A stretch of 64,000 bases of DNA, from the NCBI GenBank assembly GCA_037951105.1, contig JBAMJV010007663.1:1-64000 (forward strand), in the 5' to 3' direction. The notes under the pieces are model-generated. The model was not told the DNA's origin, did no database searches, and saw only the letters and a program-made list of their open reading frames with translations. Made by a program: the position numbers and the translations under genes. The stretch comes from Echinarachnius parma. Lineage: Eukaryota > Echinodermata > Echinoidea > Clypeasteroida > Echinarachniidae. Shown here in pieces: positions 22,501 to 32,836 of the stretch (position 1 is the first letter of the stretch; each line of letters opens with the position of its first letter).

Positions 22501-25179
22501 CAATCATATCATTCAAATTAATGTCTTTAGTCCACAGACTAAATGTGACTCATTAAATAAATTTGTAATACGCAACCCCTCAGGTATTGGTGTATATACA
22601 TGATTGTTCATTTAATATTTTTCTTGATTTGTTCATTTCTGTAGATTATTGGAGCCTCGTACACTCGTATTTTTAATCAATTTGTCGTATGATTAATTGT
22701 AAATATTTATTTTGGGGGGCTCATATGTGGCTGTGCAATGTGATCACACTTAACATTTTCCTCAATTCTTTAATTTGTGTACAGATTATTGGAGCCTTTG
22801 AGCAGTTTGCAGGACCCCAGGTTTGGCTGTGCAAGGTGAAGCCTGGGAGTGGACTTGATGCTAGTCACCCTCACATGATCTACCCCATCTTCTTAGAGAA
22901 TGGAGACTGCCATGCCTGGCTCTTCAAGGCAGACTCTGACTGTAAGCAATTCCCCAAGATCTCTTAACAATATTAATAATAAATAACATTTATAAAGCGA
23001 TGTAAAAATAGGAAGAATAATGCCATTATAGGTATAAATTATAGTAAAGAGCATTACCTCGTTTTAAACAATGAATATATCCAGTATTACTTCAAGACTT
23101 TGCTCGCACAGAATTTGTTTTTGCTTTTAAGAAAATAATTTCCTCTCAAAATATTGAATTTGTATAATAAAAACAAGTTTGCAATCAAGTATCAATTATC
23201 AAATATAATGATTTCCCTTCTTTGTTTCTCTAGGTAACTCATCGATGGACAGCTCTTCTTCTCCCTATGATGGGGATGATTCTTTTGTGATGGTTCCAGA
23301 GAACCCCAAGAAGATGAATAAATCGTTCTCCTCCCACTTTGCCCGCATCCTCAACTCCCCCGACATCGAGTGGATTCGCCCAGCTTCTAACACTGCCAAC
23401 GTAGGCATCAGCCCCCTCCAGCAGCGCAGGGCCTACACATTCTAGTAAGTACTTTGTATCTTGTACCATGTTTTAGATGACCCAGAACCACTTATCAATT
23501 GGATAAATGTTTAACAAGTCGCATCTCACTACTGCATTTAACCTTTCGAATACTTGTTTGCAACAGACTTCTGCACACTTCAGACATGTGGTTACAAAAA
23601 TGTACACTAAGACAGGTTTGACTGTACACATCAACAGTGACAAGCTAGTTGAATATTCATTTACAGTCTTATTTCTCAATTAATTTATATTTATGTTTAT
23701 TTCTCTAAACAGTCGCCCTGGTGGTAGCACTAAGGACTGGGTGAGACAGCCTTCTACGCAAACCCAGGACAAGGTCATGGATACCAGTTCCAACAGCGTC
23801 TGTTCACCTAGCCAGGCTCCCACAAAGGTACATATTATTTCTGTCTACACCATTTGTTCATGCTTCTTGCTTTATATCCCTACTAAGTTGCAAAGTACAT
23901 ACTCTTTCTCTGCACAACATACTCATTAGATTTTTTCCTGAATTATTTTTGCATCACATGCTCCTCAAGAATCGCAAACAAAAATATAGAGCAATAACCG
24001 TGTGACCTTACCAAGAAGAAGTTAATGTTTTAATGTAACACAAATTGGAGGATAGACACAGCATGAGTATTGAGTAGTGTGATAGTCACACTTGAACCAA
24101 TTTCATTTGATATAGGGGAGCACTTACTCATTACACTGCTTGACCAACTTACATACGCCTGAATGGAAAAGTGTGGATAAAGATTTGAAACTTATCATAT
24201 CCAATTGTTTTCTTCTCTAACTTTACAGGCAATAGAAATTGAGGACCTTGCCGATCTAGTCTGCTGCCAAGACACACCATCTGCAGCCTCCAGCCAATGT
24301 TCCCCCAATGCTAACCAACCAAAGGAGGAGAAGAACACCTCTTGCTGTTGGACCCCTGCTGTCCATCATTTCAGGGTTAAGACCTCGGAGGCAGTAGACA
24401 TCAACGACGTCTGCAAGGGGAATGAAAAGTGCAACACCTTTTCTGAGTGTCTGTGTGACGACAACTGCGGAGACTCCACTGCCAAGCGTAACCCAACCTT
24501 CAACGGTGTTCCGGAGTCATCTAAGAATCAATGGCTGGTGAAGTCACCAAGTGTGTCCACCAAGAGTGAGGATGCTGAGAGCGATGTCATGGTGCTGGAA
24601 GAAGAGATGCCCAAAGCCGACCTGGTGAAGGAGTGGCTTGCATCGAAGACCAGCCCTGCCATTGAGATCTTGACATCAGATACCAAGCTTGCCTGCGACA
24701 TTGAGATGTCAGAGACCAACTCATCCAGCGAGAAGGAGACTTCCATGTCCTCCATCATCTCAAGCTTCATCAAGTGGCAGCTGGAGCAGGAAACAGCCTG
24801 GGTGAAGACACCAACCCTCAACAGTTCAGGGTCTCAGCAGCAGCAGGAAGCCAACCGTGTCAGCGAGTGGCTCGTGAAGAAGGCAGAAGCAAATGCGGTA
24901 GACAACAGACAAATCGTTGAAGAGGAGAAGCAGCCAGCCAAGTGGCTTGTGCCCAAGTCCCCCATCGGGAGCACCCCTGCCTTCAAGCGATCTGTTGATA
25001 CCACATGCTGGCTGCGCAAGAAGGACCAAGGTACGTCAGAAGTAGATAACAAAGAAGATGCCTTCCAGGAAAAGTGGCTTGTCAAGCAAGCCCCTGGAAT
25101 GAAAGGCCTCACCAACACACCCGCTAGCTTCCCTGAATTCACAGCTCCTATGGATGTTAACCAGTGGCTTAAAAACTAA
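18381..25179 (+). CDS. NCOA4: NCOA4 homologue, ferritinophagy receptor (7 coding exons)
   Basis: In animals NCOA4 delivers ferritin to autophagosomes for iron release. Proposed exons: 18381-18506, 21367-21596, 22072-22228, 22785-22941, 23234-23444, 23713-23827, 24229-25179; all phases agree and give ~648 residues (human about 614). Exons 1-3 encode the N-terminal coiled-coil ARA70-type domain, with LEALRSREVHLL close to the vertebrate LECLRSREVWL segment. The last exon carries the cysteine motif C-x5-C-x5-C-x-C-x3-C at residues ~394-412, matching the vertebrate segment reported to bind an iron-sulfur cluster. Twelve short W-[LIV]-x-[KR]-like motifs follow the domain. The start ATG has an in-frame TAA two codons upstream. 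The exon 1 donor (ACT then GTAACA) is the least certain join and adds ~12 residues relative to vertebrates. Confidence 0.88.
18535..20276 (+). repeat. GGGCAAGT-family dispersed repeat, split by insertion
   Basis: The flanks 18535-18588 and 20193-20276 together match the repeats at 33477-33706 and 36075-36290 (GGGCAACTAA..., GGGCAAGTA...). A 1.6-kb element (18589-20184) sits between them in NCOA4 intron 1. Confidence 0.55.
18589..20184. mobile_element. hAT-like non-autonomous element with nested insert
   Basis: The ends TAAGGCTGAGTC and GACTCGGCCTTT are flanked by an 8-bp duplication AAGTGGTA (18581-18588, 20185-20192), typical of hAT transposons. A relative with the same type of ends lies at 34441-35413. 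The interior has long inverted arms (about 18963-19117 against 19326-19415 plus 19716-19775). The right arm is interrupted by 19416-19715, which starts and ends with inverted GCGAAAAAAATA / TTAATTTTTTCGC and contains a ~50-bp T run. Non-coding. Confidence 0.65.
21085..21460 (+). repeat. Tandem duplication spanning NCOA4 exon 2 start
   Basis: Copy A (21085-21269) and copy B (21270-21460) are ~185-bp direct repeats including intron end, acceptor and the first part of exon 2. Both begin GCTCTTTTGGAxATTTTTGC. Copy B is the functional exon. Confidence 0.85.
21188..21268 (+). pseudogene. Decayed copy of NCOA4 exon 2
   Basis: This matches the start of exon 2 (SKS.IQCTFS..LEALRSREVHLLT) but lacks 7 bases before CTAGAGGCC, which shifts the frame, and then reaches TAA in the shifted frame at CACCTAAGT. 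It keeps an acceptor-like GCTGCAG. Inclusion in mRNA would disrupt the protein. Confidence 0.8.
22612..22660 (+). pseudogene. Partial copy of NCOA4 exon 4 start
   Basis: TTCTGTAGATTATTGGAGCC at 22638-22657 repeats the acceptor and first codons of exon 4 (ACAGATTATTGGAGCC at 22781-22796), with a similar pyrimidine-rich tract upstream; it then diverges. Confidence 0.6.
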
Positions 25180-25294
25180 GCCAATTTCAGAATGTTTCGG
25201 ATTTGCGATGCCCATTTACATCAGGGGCTGGAATGGTGTTATCTAATAACATGCAGAGGGTTAAGTTATGTTGCATTAATTAAATCTCATCTCA

Positions 25295-25300
25295 AATAAA
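25295..25300 (+). terminator. Possible poly(A) signal of NCOA4
   Basis: AATAAA 116 bases after the stop codon. Other AATAAA motifs occur downstream (for example 28235-28240), so the true end of the 3' UTR is not fixed by sequence alone. Confidence 0.35.
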
Positions 25301-26072
25301 ATGGTAAGTCACAGTGATTAGCGAAATGATTTTATATTCATATACCAGCCTATAGAAAATAAATTTGAAGGATTTGAGCATGTACAACAATTCAGCTATT
25401 ATGTTTTACTCATTAAGATTGGAAAGTTTTTGTCATTGACTAATTAGTCTTTGTTTACTTAAGATGTAAGCTTATAGTATATCTTGTGTGAAATATCATG
25501 CCTAATTATACATGCTGCAAAAATGAAGCCAATATGATGTATGGAATGCTGCATGCATGTATGTATGATTAGGATATTTGCAAATTGCTGGTTGCTTAGG
25601 TAGTTTGGATCTATCATCACTTTGTATGCGTAATGTGTAGCGTATAATCAGTTCACATTTGCTTCACATGATATATCTGCTTTGCACACACTACATCGTT
25701 TCCCTTCTCTCTGTTATATTCATAATTGATAGGATAATGAATGAATTCATACATGTTAAGTTCATTAAAATGAAACCTGGGCCCGCAATACTTTATTTTG
25801 TTGAAGGCAACAATTTGAAACTTGTATTAAAGATGATGAATATAATGTCAAGCAGCACTCTGCCCTCTAGATAATGTGGTAATGGTTATTTAACTTCAAT
25901 TTCATTTTATATGATTGATTTATAAGATGTTAGTCACTCATATAATGCTTATATCAAATTATTCTATTCAATGTGGATCTGTTTCAGTTGATCTGTAATT
26001 AATCTTTTTAAAGATAAATTTAAAGATCTAATTGAAAATTTAGTGATGCGTTTATGCCTTTCATCATTCAAT
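25301..26072. other. NCOA4 3' flank or 3' UTR
   Basis: AT-rich DNA with several ATGTATG-type motifs and no supported coding frame. It may be part of a long 3' UTR. Confidence 0.35.
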
Positions 26073-26513
26073 ATATGTGACCTCACACCACAAAACAACC
26101 AATAAGTCGGGAAAAATGATTGTGCTAATTTTTTCATGACAGTAAAGTAGAAGTCAATACTTTTAAAATGGTATATAATTTGTCATATTTGGACTAAGCA
26201 AACCCTCTCAAAATGAGCAGCCAAGATTTGGAACATGGCTGAATCAGTTTTAAAGTTAGGGAGAAAACGGGCCGTTTCAAAGATTGGCGTCCATTCAAGC
26301 ACTGTAATCTGATCATATTTATTTGATGAAAAATCATATTTAAACTTGATTTCTGACGCTCAAAATTTCACAAAAGGTAGATTATGATATCCTCATTCAG
26401 GAAATACCAAAATCCTGAATTTCATATTTCAAACAAAATTTGGCTATATCAGCTAATAACAAACAAACTACCATGGCGACATAACGGTCGTTTTGTGGTG
26501 TAAGGTCACATAT
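26073..26513. mobile_element. MITE with ATATGTGACCT ends
   Basis: TATGTGACCTCACACCACAA at the left is repeated inverted at the right (TTTTGTGGTGTAAGGTCACATA). The interior is AT-rich and non-coding. TA-rich flanks suggest a Tc1/mariner-type MITE. Confidence 0.6.
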
Positions 26514-27164
26514 GTGGTATTCATTTAAAACCAGGTTTCTAATATATAAAACGACTACAATGACTTAATTTGCACCCTGATTCATTTATAAATGACATTT
26601 TTAAATTTCTTCTTAAATCTTAATTAAACTCTGTCATTTGTTATTGTACTTGTTATTATTTAGTTGAGTGATATTCTGATTTCTGTGAATTGAAGAAAAA
26701 AAAGAAGTTAATATGAAATCTAAATGTTTGCGTTCTGTACTATGTGTCATAGTAATGCACAGTACATTACCTGTCCATACACGACTATGTCCGTTACCTT
26801 GCAACACATTTTAAGTCTATTTTAAACATTATTTGTAGGTTACCATTTTTAATTCCTTATGAGATTTCCATGTATTTCTATTAATAGAACAAAAGTATAT
26901 TCAGTTGACTTCTGATCTTTTAAAAATGTATGAACAAAGTTTAATTATATTTTATTTTTAGCCTTTTATCATTTTAAAATCATTATTTATAAACAATGAT
27001 CTTAGAGGGGGTTGATTGGTTAGATTTGGATAATACACAGATATTCTAACAAAAATTGTAACAATTAATGAATTGTGTCTATTGACTAGTGTATGTAATA
27101 TGTATGTGTCATATCAGTGGTTGTTTTGTGTTTGTTAAAAGAGTTGGTTGTCAACCCTTTTGTG

Positions 27165-27456
27165 CAGTAGAACCTCTTTATAACGAGTAGCTTGGGACCT
27201 TGATAAGTACCTTGTTATATAATAAGGGTAAAATACAATGAACTCGTACTAGTAAATTTACTATGTTGTAAGAGGATTTTGCTCATGAGATGGGGGCCTT
27301 GGGGTCGTTGAATAAAGAGTTGCTATTAATTGCAAGTCAGAATATGTGCCTAAATGCGCAAATCTGTTTACTGACTTGTGGTCAATCGCAACTTTGTGAT
27401 TAATCGCAACTCTTTATGCAAAACCCCCCTGAGCACCTTATAAGGAGGTTCTACTG
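27165..27456. mobile_element. pogo-like MITE with nested palindromic MITE
   Basis: The outer ends are CAGTAGAACCTCTTTATAAC and AAGGAGGTTCTACTG. Between them 27292-27429 is a second element of the GTTGCA palindromic family, with GGGGG..TTGAATAAAGAGTTGC and GCAACTCTTTATGCAAAACC ends. Confidence 0.6.
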
Positions 27457-27489
27457 TATTGTGTTGTGTCATTTGAGATTGTAACATGT

Positions 27490-27755
27490 TTTCCTTGTCA
27501 TGAATGAGAAAAAAGGTTAATATGCATACTGCAGGTACAGGTACTTCATGTGCAGGCCCTTTTATTCTTTAAAAAAAATAATATATATTTTATATGTAAT
27601 TTACTATTATCGTAGCATAAGATTTTCCTTGTCATGAATGAGAAAAAAGGTTAATATGCATACTGCAGGTACAGGTACTTCATGTGCAGGCCCTTTTATT
27701 CTTACAAAAAATAATATATATATTTTATATGTAATGTACTATTATGTAGCATAAG
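27490..27755 (+). repeat. Tandem duplication, ~135-bp unit, two copies
   Basis: Both copies contain CCTTGTCATGAATGAGAAAA and GCAGGTACAGGTACTTCATG, then an AT-rich end with GTAGCATAAGAT. They are nearly identical, so the duplication is recent. It lies downstream of NCOA4. Confidence 0.85.
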
Positions 27756-28234
27756 ATCAATGCAGTGCATTGAAACTTATAACTCATACAAGTATATGTA
27801 TTAAGTCATGGGATGAAGGATTTTGGGAGTTTATTTTGCATAACCCACCAAGTATTTGCACTTATATAGGTGGAAGACAATTTGTATTTATAAACAAAAA
27901 AATAGTTTAACTTGATTCTATCTTTACTAGCTTTACTTATGCGTATTGTTTAACACAGTTCTGTTTTTAGGTTGAATTTAGAAAATACACCATCACCTCA
28001 TTCACCTGAATTATCATTATTGTGCTATTATGTAGCATCAATTAAGTTTTCTCTAATGGTATTGCATCTTGTGATGTAACACATACACTTTTCACTGTAT
28101 CATCATTTTCTCCTATGCGTGTTTCTATTCTAGTATATTCTGTGCTGTATTTACATGTAATACAATGGGTTTGTGTCATGAAACCCAAGAATATATATCG
28201 CTTACAAAAAGAAAAACAAAAATAATGAAGTGCG

Positions 28235-28240
28235 AATAAA
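28235..28240 (+). terminator. Alternative distal poly(A) signal
   Basis: AATAAA in an A-rich context (GCGAATAAAGAAG). It could end a long NCOA4 3' UTR of ~3 kb; there is no direct support. Confidence 0.25.
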
Positions 28241-28314
28241 GAAGATTTCATTTCATCCCAAAGTTATGTGTACATTTCTTGTATTGCTTTGTTATATTTC
28301 AATATGAGAGAACT

Positions 28315-28463
28315 GGGGGGTGTTGCATAAAAAGTTGCAGTTAATCGCAAGTCAGAAATTGCGCCTAAATGCACAAATCTGATTGATCGCAAGTCAGAAA
28401 ACACGCGCCCTTGAGCCAATCACAACTTTGCGATTAATAGCATCTCTTTATGCAACACCCCCC
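28315..28463. mobile_element. Palindromic MITE, GTTGCA family
   Basis: The ends GGGGGGTGTTGCATAAAAAG and TCTTTATGCAACACCCCCC are inverted, with matching inner arms around TTAATCGCAAGTCAGAA. It is the cleanest member of the family in the window. Confidence 0.65.
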
Positions 28464-30281
28464 TAGAGGACAAAAAGCAATTTTCATTTTCAAGTACTAT
28501 TCATGCTGGCACTCTGAAAATGTGTTTTTCATTGAACTCTCGTGGTACATGTAATTTATTGGAAAAGGGGGCAATTTTATATATATGCAAACTAGCATAA
28601 ATGGTTCATTCACCATCAATAATGTACATTGATGCTCAATAGACGGTCATTCCAAAGCAACCATTTATTGTACTGGTAGCTATATTCTGACCTCTTGTCT
28701 GGGTCTAATAAAGCCAGCAAATTACCACCGTTCACATGCTACTGAAATGTGATACTCCACATGAATGGTTTATATAATGACTGTCATTTTTGCGAATTTG
28801 AGATGAACTGCAATTAAATCTGTTTGAATTCGATAAAGATGAGAAAATCAAGTAAGGTTTAATTTCAAAGTAAATATACATGTATGTATTTTGCATAATA
28901 CATGTATGAAACTAGTTTATTCTAAAAAGTGTGAAATGGCATTATGCAAATACCTTGTATAAATCCCTTTAATGTTTACTAGACTAGTATAAAAACAAAC
29001 TCATTCCTTATTTAAATATTGAACGAGTCTGTAAATCACTCATAGGTACAAAGTGAATTAAATTTTATAACATTCTCATCCCCCAAATTATACAATAAGC
29101 AATGGTCTATATTCATGCAATCTCCTAACCCAATGTTCAAAATTAGCACAGGCTGGCTACTAAAAATTAGCTTTGGGACACCAAATTTCATTGAAGCTAA
29201 ATTCCACTGGCCAGAATGGGCAACCAAATATACAGAATCTGTAATGTTTTTCTTTGTTTTGGCCCACCGGAGTCGGGTTATGGGCCCACTATAGAAATTG
29301 AAAAATCTTTCTTTTTTACTTGCCCCACTGGGCCACAATACAACCCTTGATGGAAACGGTACACCTCTCTTTCACAATTATTACTTCCTAAGTAGTAAAT
29401 ATATTGAATACAAAGTGTGAGAATTAGATTTATGACTGCAGCTAGTATTCTTGGCAAACAATAGCCAAAACAGACTCGTAAACATGATTTATCACAACCC
29501 ACGCTTGTCGTATCATATTTAATAGACAAAGACACAAAATCGAATAATATCCTTCCTAAATGAAAACACACTGGTAGCAGTTATAAGGTAGGAATAAAAT
29601 GTTATTTGTTTTGTTCCATATTGTTTAATTTTTTTTATTCATTTCAATTTCAAATAAACCGGTATACAATATCTACAAAATATACAGTTACAAATCATAA
29701 ATATAACAAAATCATAAATTTAAATTCTAACAACTTCTATTTGAGCAGATATAAGCTGGCAGCCCTTTAATAGATGATTATGATTTTATTAAAATGGAAT
29801 TTACTATCATGAAGTTTTCATGGACACACAAAGTGCTACTATATAACTTTGTATGCTCATAATGACACGTAATCAACTGCAGAAGTACCAGTATATTTCA
29901 CATATTTCTCCCCTCCCTGCTACTTGTTTTCAATGGTTTGGAGGTCATCATAAAAAAACTTCCTATAAATAACCAAACACGGAACTTTGTTCTGTTAAAA
30001 ATGTACAATGCTATAACAAGCAAATGCTAGGTACCAGTAAAAGTAACGTTCACAATGTTCTTTCCTTTTGTAAGTTGTTTTCATTGCATTTGTATAATCA
30101 TGCAGTGACGTAGCTACCGAATGTGCCCCCATTATAATTGACATGTCCTCTCCCCAATCAGTGTGCCCGTGCTAAAACACCGAGGTCCAAAATGATAAAG
30201 TTCCCATGAATTACTGTACATGTAATTAATTGAAGACTGGGTCATGTGATATTTTTGACTGCCCAGGGTCTACAGAGAATA
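28464..30281. other. Non-coding stretch with dispersed repeat
   Basis: About 29120-29345 resembles 31050-31255 and two segments in NCOA4 introns (about 21640-21825, 22232-22440) through TGGCCC and GGGCAAC motifs and TTTTC.TTGTTTTGG.CC. The rest is AT-rich. Open frames on the minus strand at 29036-29571 fall in this repeat and show no protein family. Confidence 0.35.
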
Positions 30282-30660
30282 CAGTGGAATTACCTCTTTA
30301 TAATGAGCTCTGTTAGAACAATGTTCCTGATATTGTGAGATAATTTCACGGGTCCAGGGGGGCATTACACAAAGATTCCAAGTCGAACTTACCACTAAGT
30401 TGGACTTTAAAATTATGGAAAGCCATTAGTTTCTTTGTAAAATTGTTAATTTCGATAAAAATCATTAACATTTTCTTTTATCAAATAGACTTCAAATTAT
30501 TGATGTGAAAGTTTGTGGAAAGTTTCAAATATTTGCTTTTGGGCTCTTGAATATGTTCAATTCCGAAGCTACAAATGGCTTTCCATCATTTTGAAGTCCA
30601 ACTTAGTTTTAAGTTCGACTTGGGATCTTCGTTAAACACCCCCTGGTTCTATGTATGCAC
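30282..30660. mobile_element. pogo-like MITE fragment carrying a ~287-bp palindrome
   Basis: The left end CAGTGGAATTACCTCTTTAT is preceded by TA. At the GGTCCAG point a long inverted repeat is inserted (30357-30643, GGGGGGCATTACAC... to ...TTAAACACCCCC), after which pogo-type GGTTCTATGTA resumes. The right end is missing. The palindrome is a relative of 57377-57719. Confidence 0.6.
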
Positions 30661-32517
30661 ACAATGACAAATAAATCATCTGCTAATTACCAGCAAAAAA
30701 AACACAAAAAAAGAAACGGGCGATTTACATCCTTCTGTGTGTTTTTAATACTCTCATGGGTTCACCATTATTATGTGTCAGTGTATCATCTTGATATGGG
30801 GACGAAGGCTTCCCAGCAAAGAAATAAGGTCGGTCAAAGTGCAATCTAAATAACACCTTGATATGGGATCCTATCACATGCTCTATCAAAACAATTGGTA
30901 CCTACTATCAACAGTCCTGTAGGCAATTAGGAACATGCAAGACATTATAATTAACCCCTGATGATAACAATGACCAACTTTGCACTGGATGTTGACATTG
31001 TATTGTAATTGTACTGGGAAACAAAGTTCAGAAACACTACAGTATTTGAAAGGCTCGAAAACAAGCACTGGCCTAGCTGCTGGCCTGGGACCACCCCTCA
31101 TGACCTTTGGGCAAGCTAAATTTGTATTCATACCAACATTCATTTGCCCTACTGGGCAGCTGAATGTAACAGAATTATTCACATTTTCCTTTGTTTTGGG
31201 CCACCTACTGAACCCAGTTTGGGGCTACCAACTTGGCTGTGTTATTTTCTAGTGGCATAGATTACCCACATTTACTTGTGTATGTATCTGTTTTAATTTA
31301 CCATAGTGTACCATACATTTTATGAGACAAAAGACTGCACACTTATATACTTTTATAACTTTTTATGTTTTAATGGATTTATCACAAATCAAAATAGGTT
31401 ACTGCTAAAACCAAATACAATCAGAACACTGTCTACTTTCAATGCAGTTACATGACTGACTGCACAACATGTGAAATATATTAACAAATGATGCTGTACA
31501 TACATGTAGGTATTTTGCTCATTACAAATTTGATTGTTTCAAATGCAATACAAAATATTTAAAATATTAAAAAAAACACACATCAGATATTAAACAATAC
31601 AACACAATCATCAAAAAGAAGTTATGGAATGCATAAAACACAGTAATACTTAGGTCATACACTGGGACTGCAAAATGGGATACACTTTATATAGGCAAAT
31701 TTTGACTTATTATTGGTAAAAACGAACAAACCATAGAAACAAAGAAAAAGGAAACCAGAATAGTCCTTCAACTTCAGCCAGTGTTAACCGATTCCTTTAG
31801 ATTGTCCAATAAATGATGCACTGGGTTCCCATAGGCAATGGGTTATCCTGCTCCCTACTATATATTATTATTATATTATCTCCATAGAGTTATTACAGGA
31901 CCAATCAGGGTCCTATAGGTAATGGGTTAAATATATGCGATTTCCACTTAGTCAAGGTTGGTTGCTCATGTCAGGGTGCTACTAAACTTTCCTAAAGCAC
32001 TGTCCCACTAGCGGTGTTCCAACTTATTGTACCTGCCCCAAATATAAAATGATCTAGGGGTGTGAGTAGATATCCCCTTTTAAAATACTGTGCCTATTAA
32101 ATAGCACGACAGGTGCATTTATCAACAACTTGACCCATTGCCTTTGTGAATCTGGAGGGACCTGTATTAACTATACAGGGGATTGCACAATCTAGTAGGG
32201 AACAGGTTAACCCATTGACTATCGGTACTTGGTACGTCCTGCATTACCTCTATAGATTACAAAATCTAGTAGGGAACAGATTAAGTATGAATATTCTTTT
32301 AATCTTAGTATAGAAGTGGCAGTACATGCGAAAATAATTTTTAATATTTGATATTAACTAGGTATGTAACATTTAGCTGATTTTGGCTTCCAGATTCAAG
32401 GGAACAAGTATTCTTTCCCCGCTGTTCCAAACAAACAGTGGTCCCAATCATACAAGAGTTAATTTGGAAATAAATACACACACAAATAAACAAAAACATA
32501 CAAACTCTTTATACATA
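30661..32517. other. Non-coding stretch downstream of TXNDC9
   Basis: Mostly AT-rich. About 31050-31255 is a dispersed repeat. About 31840-32290 contains several TCTAGTAGGGAACAGGTTAA-like inverted segments. No gene recognised. Confidence 0.35.
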
Positions 32518-32836
32518 ATTTACAATTGCACCATATGGCACGGCACAAATCTACAATTGCACCATATGGCACAATAGCGAGCTTTCGGTTCAGAACTCCT
32601 GTAATATACTCCTGTCTTTATTAGTAACGGCTTTCGGTACCCGACGGGCACGTTGATGGCTAGTGACGGAAGTTAAATTGGCCGAGCACGGACCTTTTAG
32701 CGAAAGAGAACGTTAGCTCGAAGTACGAGCACACACAGATTGAGTTTCTCACTCGAGTGACCGTTCCCTTCTGTTACCTTTGCAAACCAAAAGCTCCCTA
32801 ATGTCATAATCTACAATTGCACCAGATGGCTCGTCA
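32518..32836. repeat. Short tandem repeats after the TXNDC9 stop, split by a MITE
   Basis: TCTACAATTGCACCAxATGG occurs three times: twice at 32518-32572 and once at 32811-32830, next to the stop codon. Between copies two and three, 32578-32803 is a small element with inverted GAGCTTTCGGTT / AACCAAAAGCTC ends. Confidence 0.6.
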
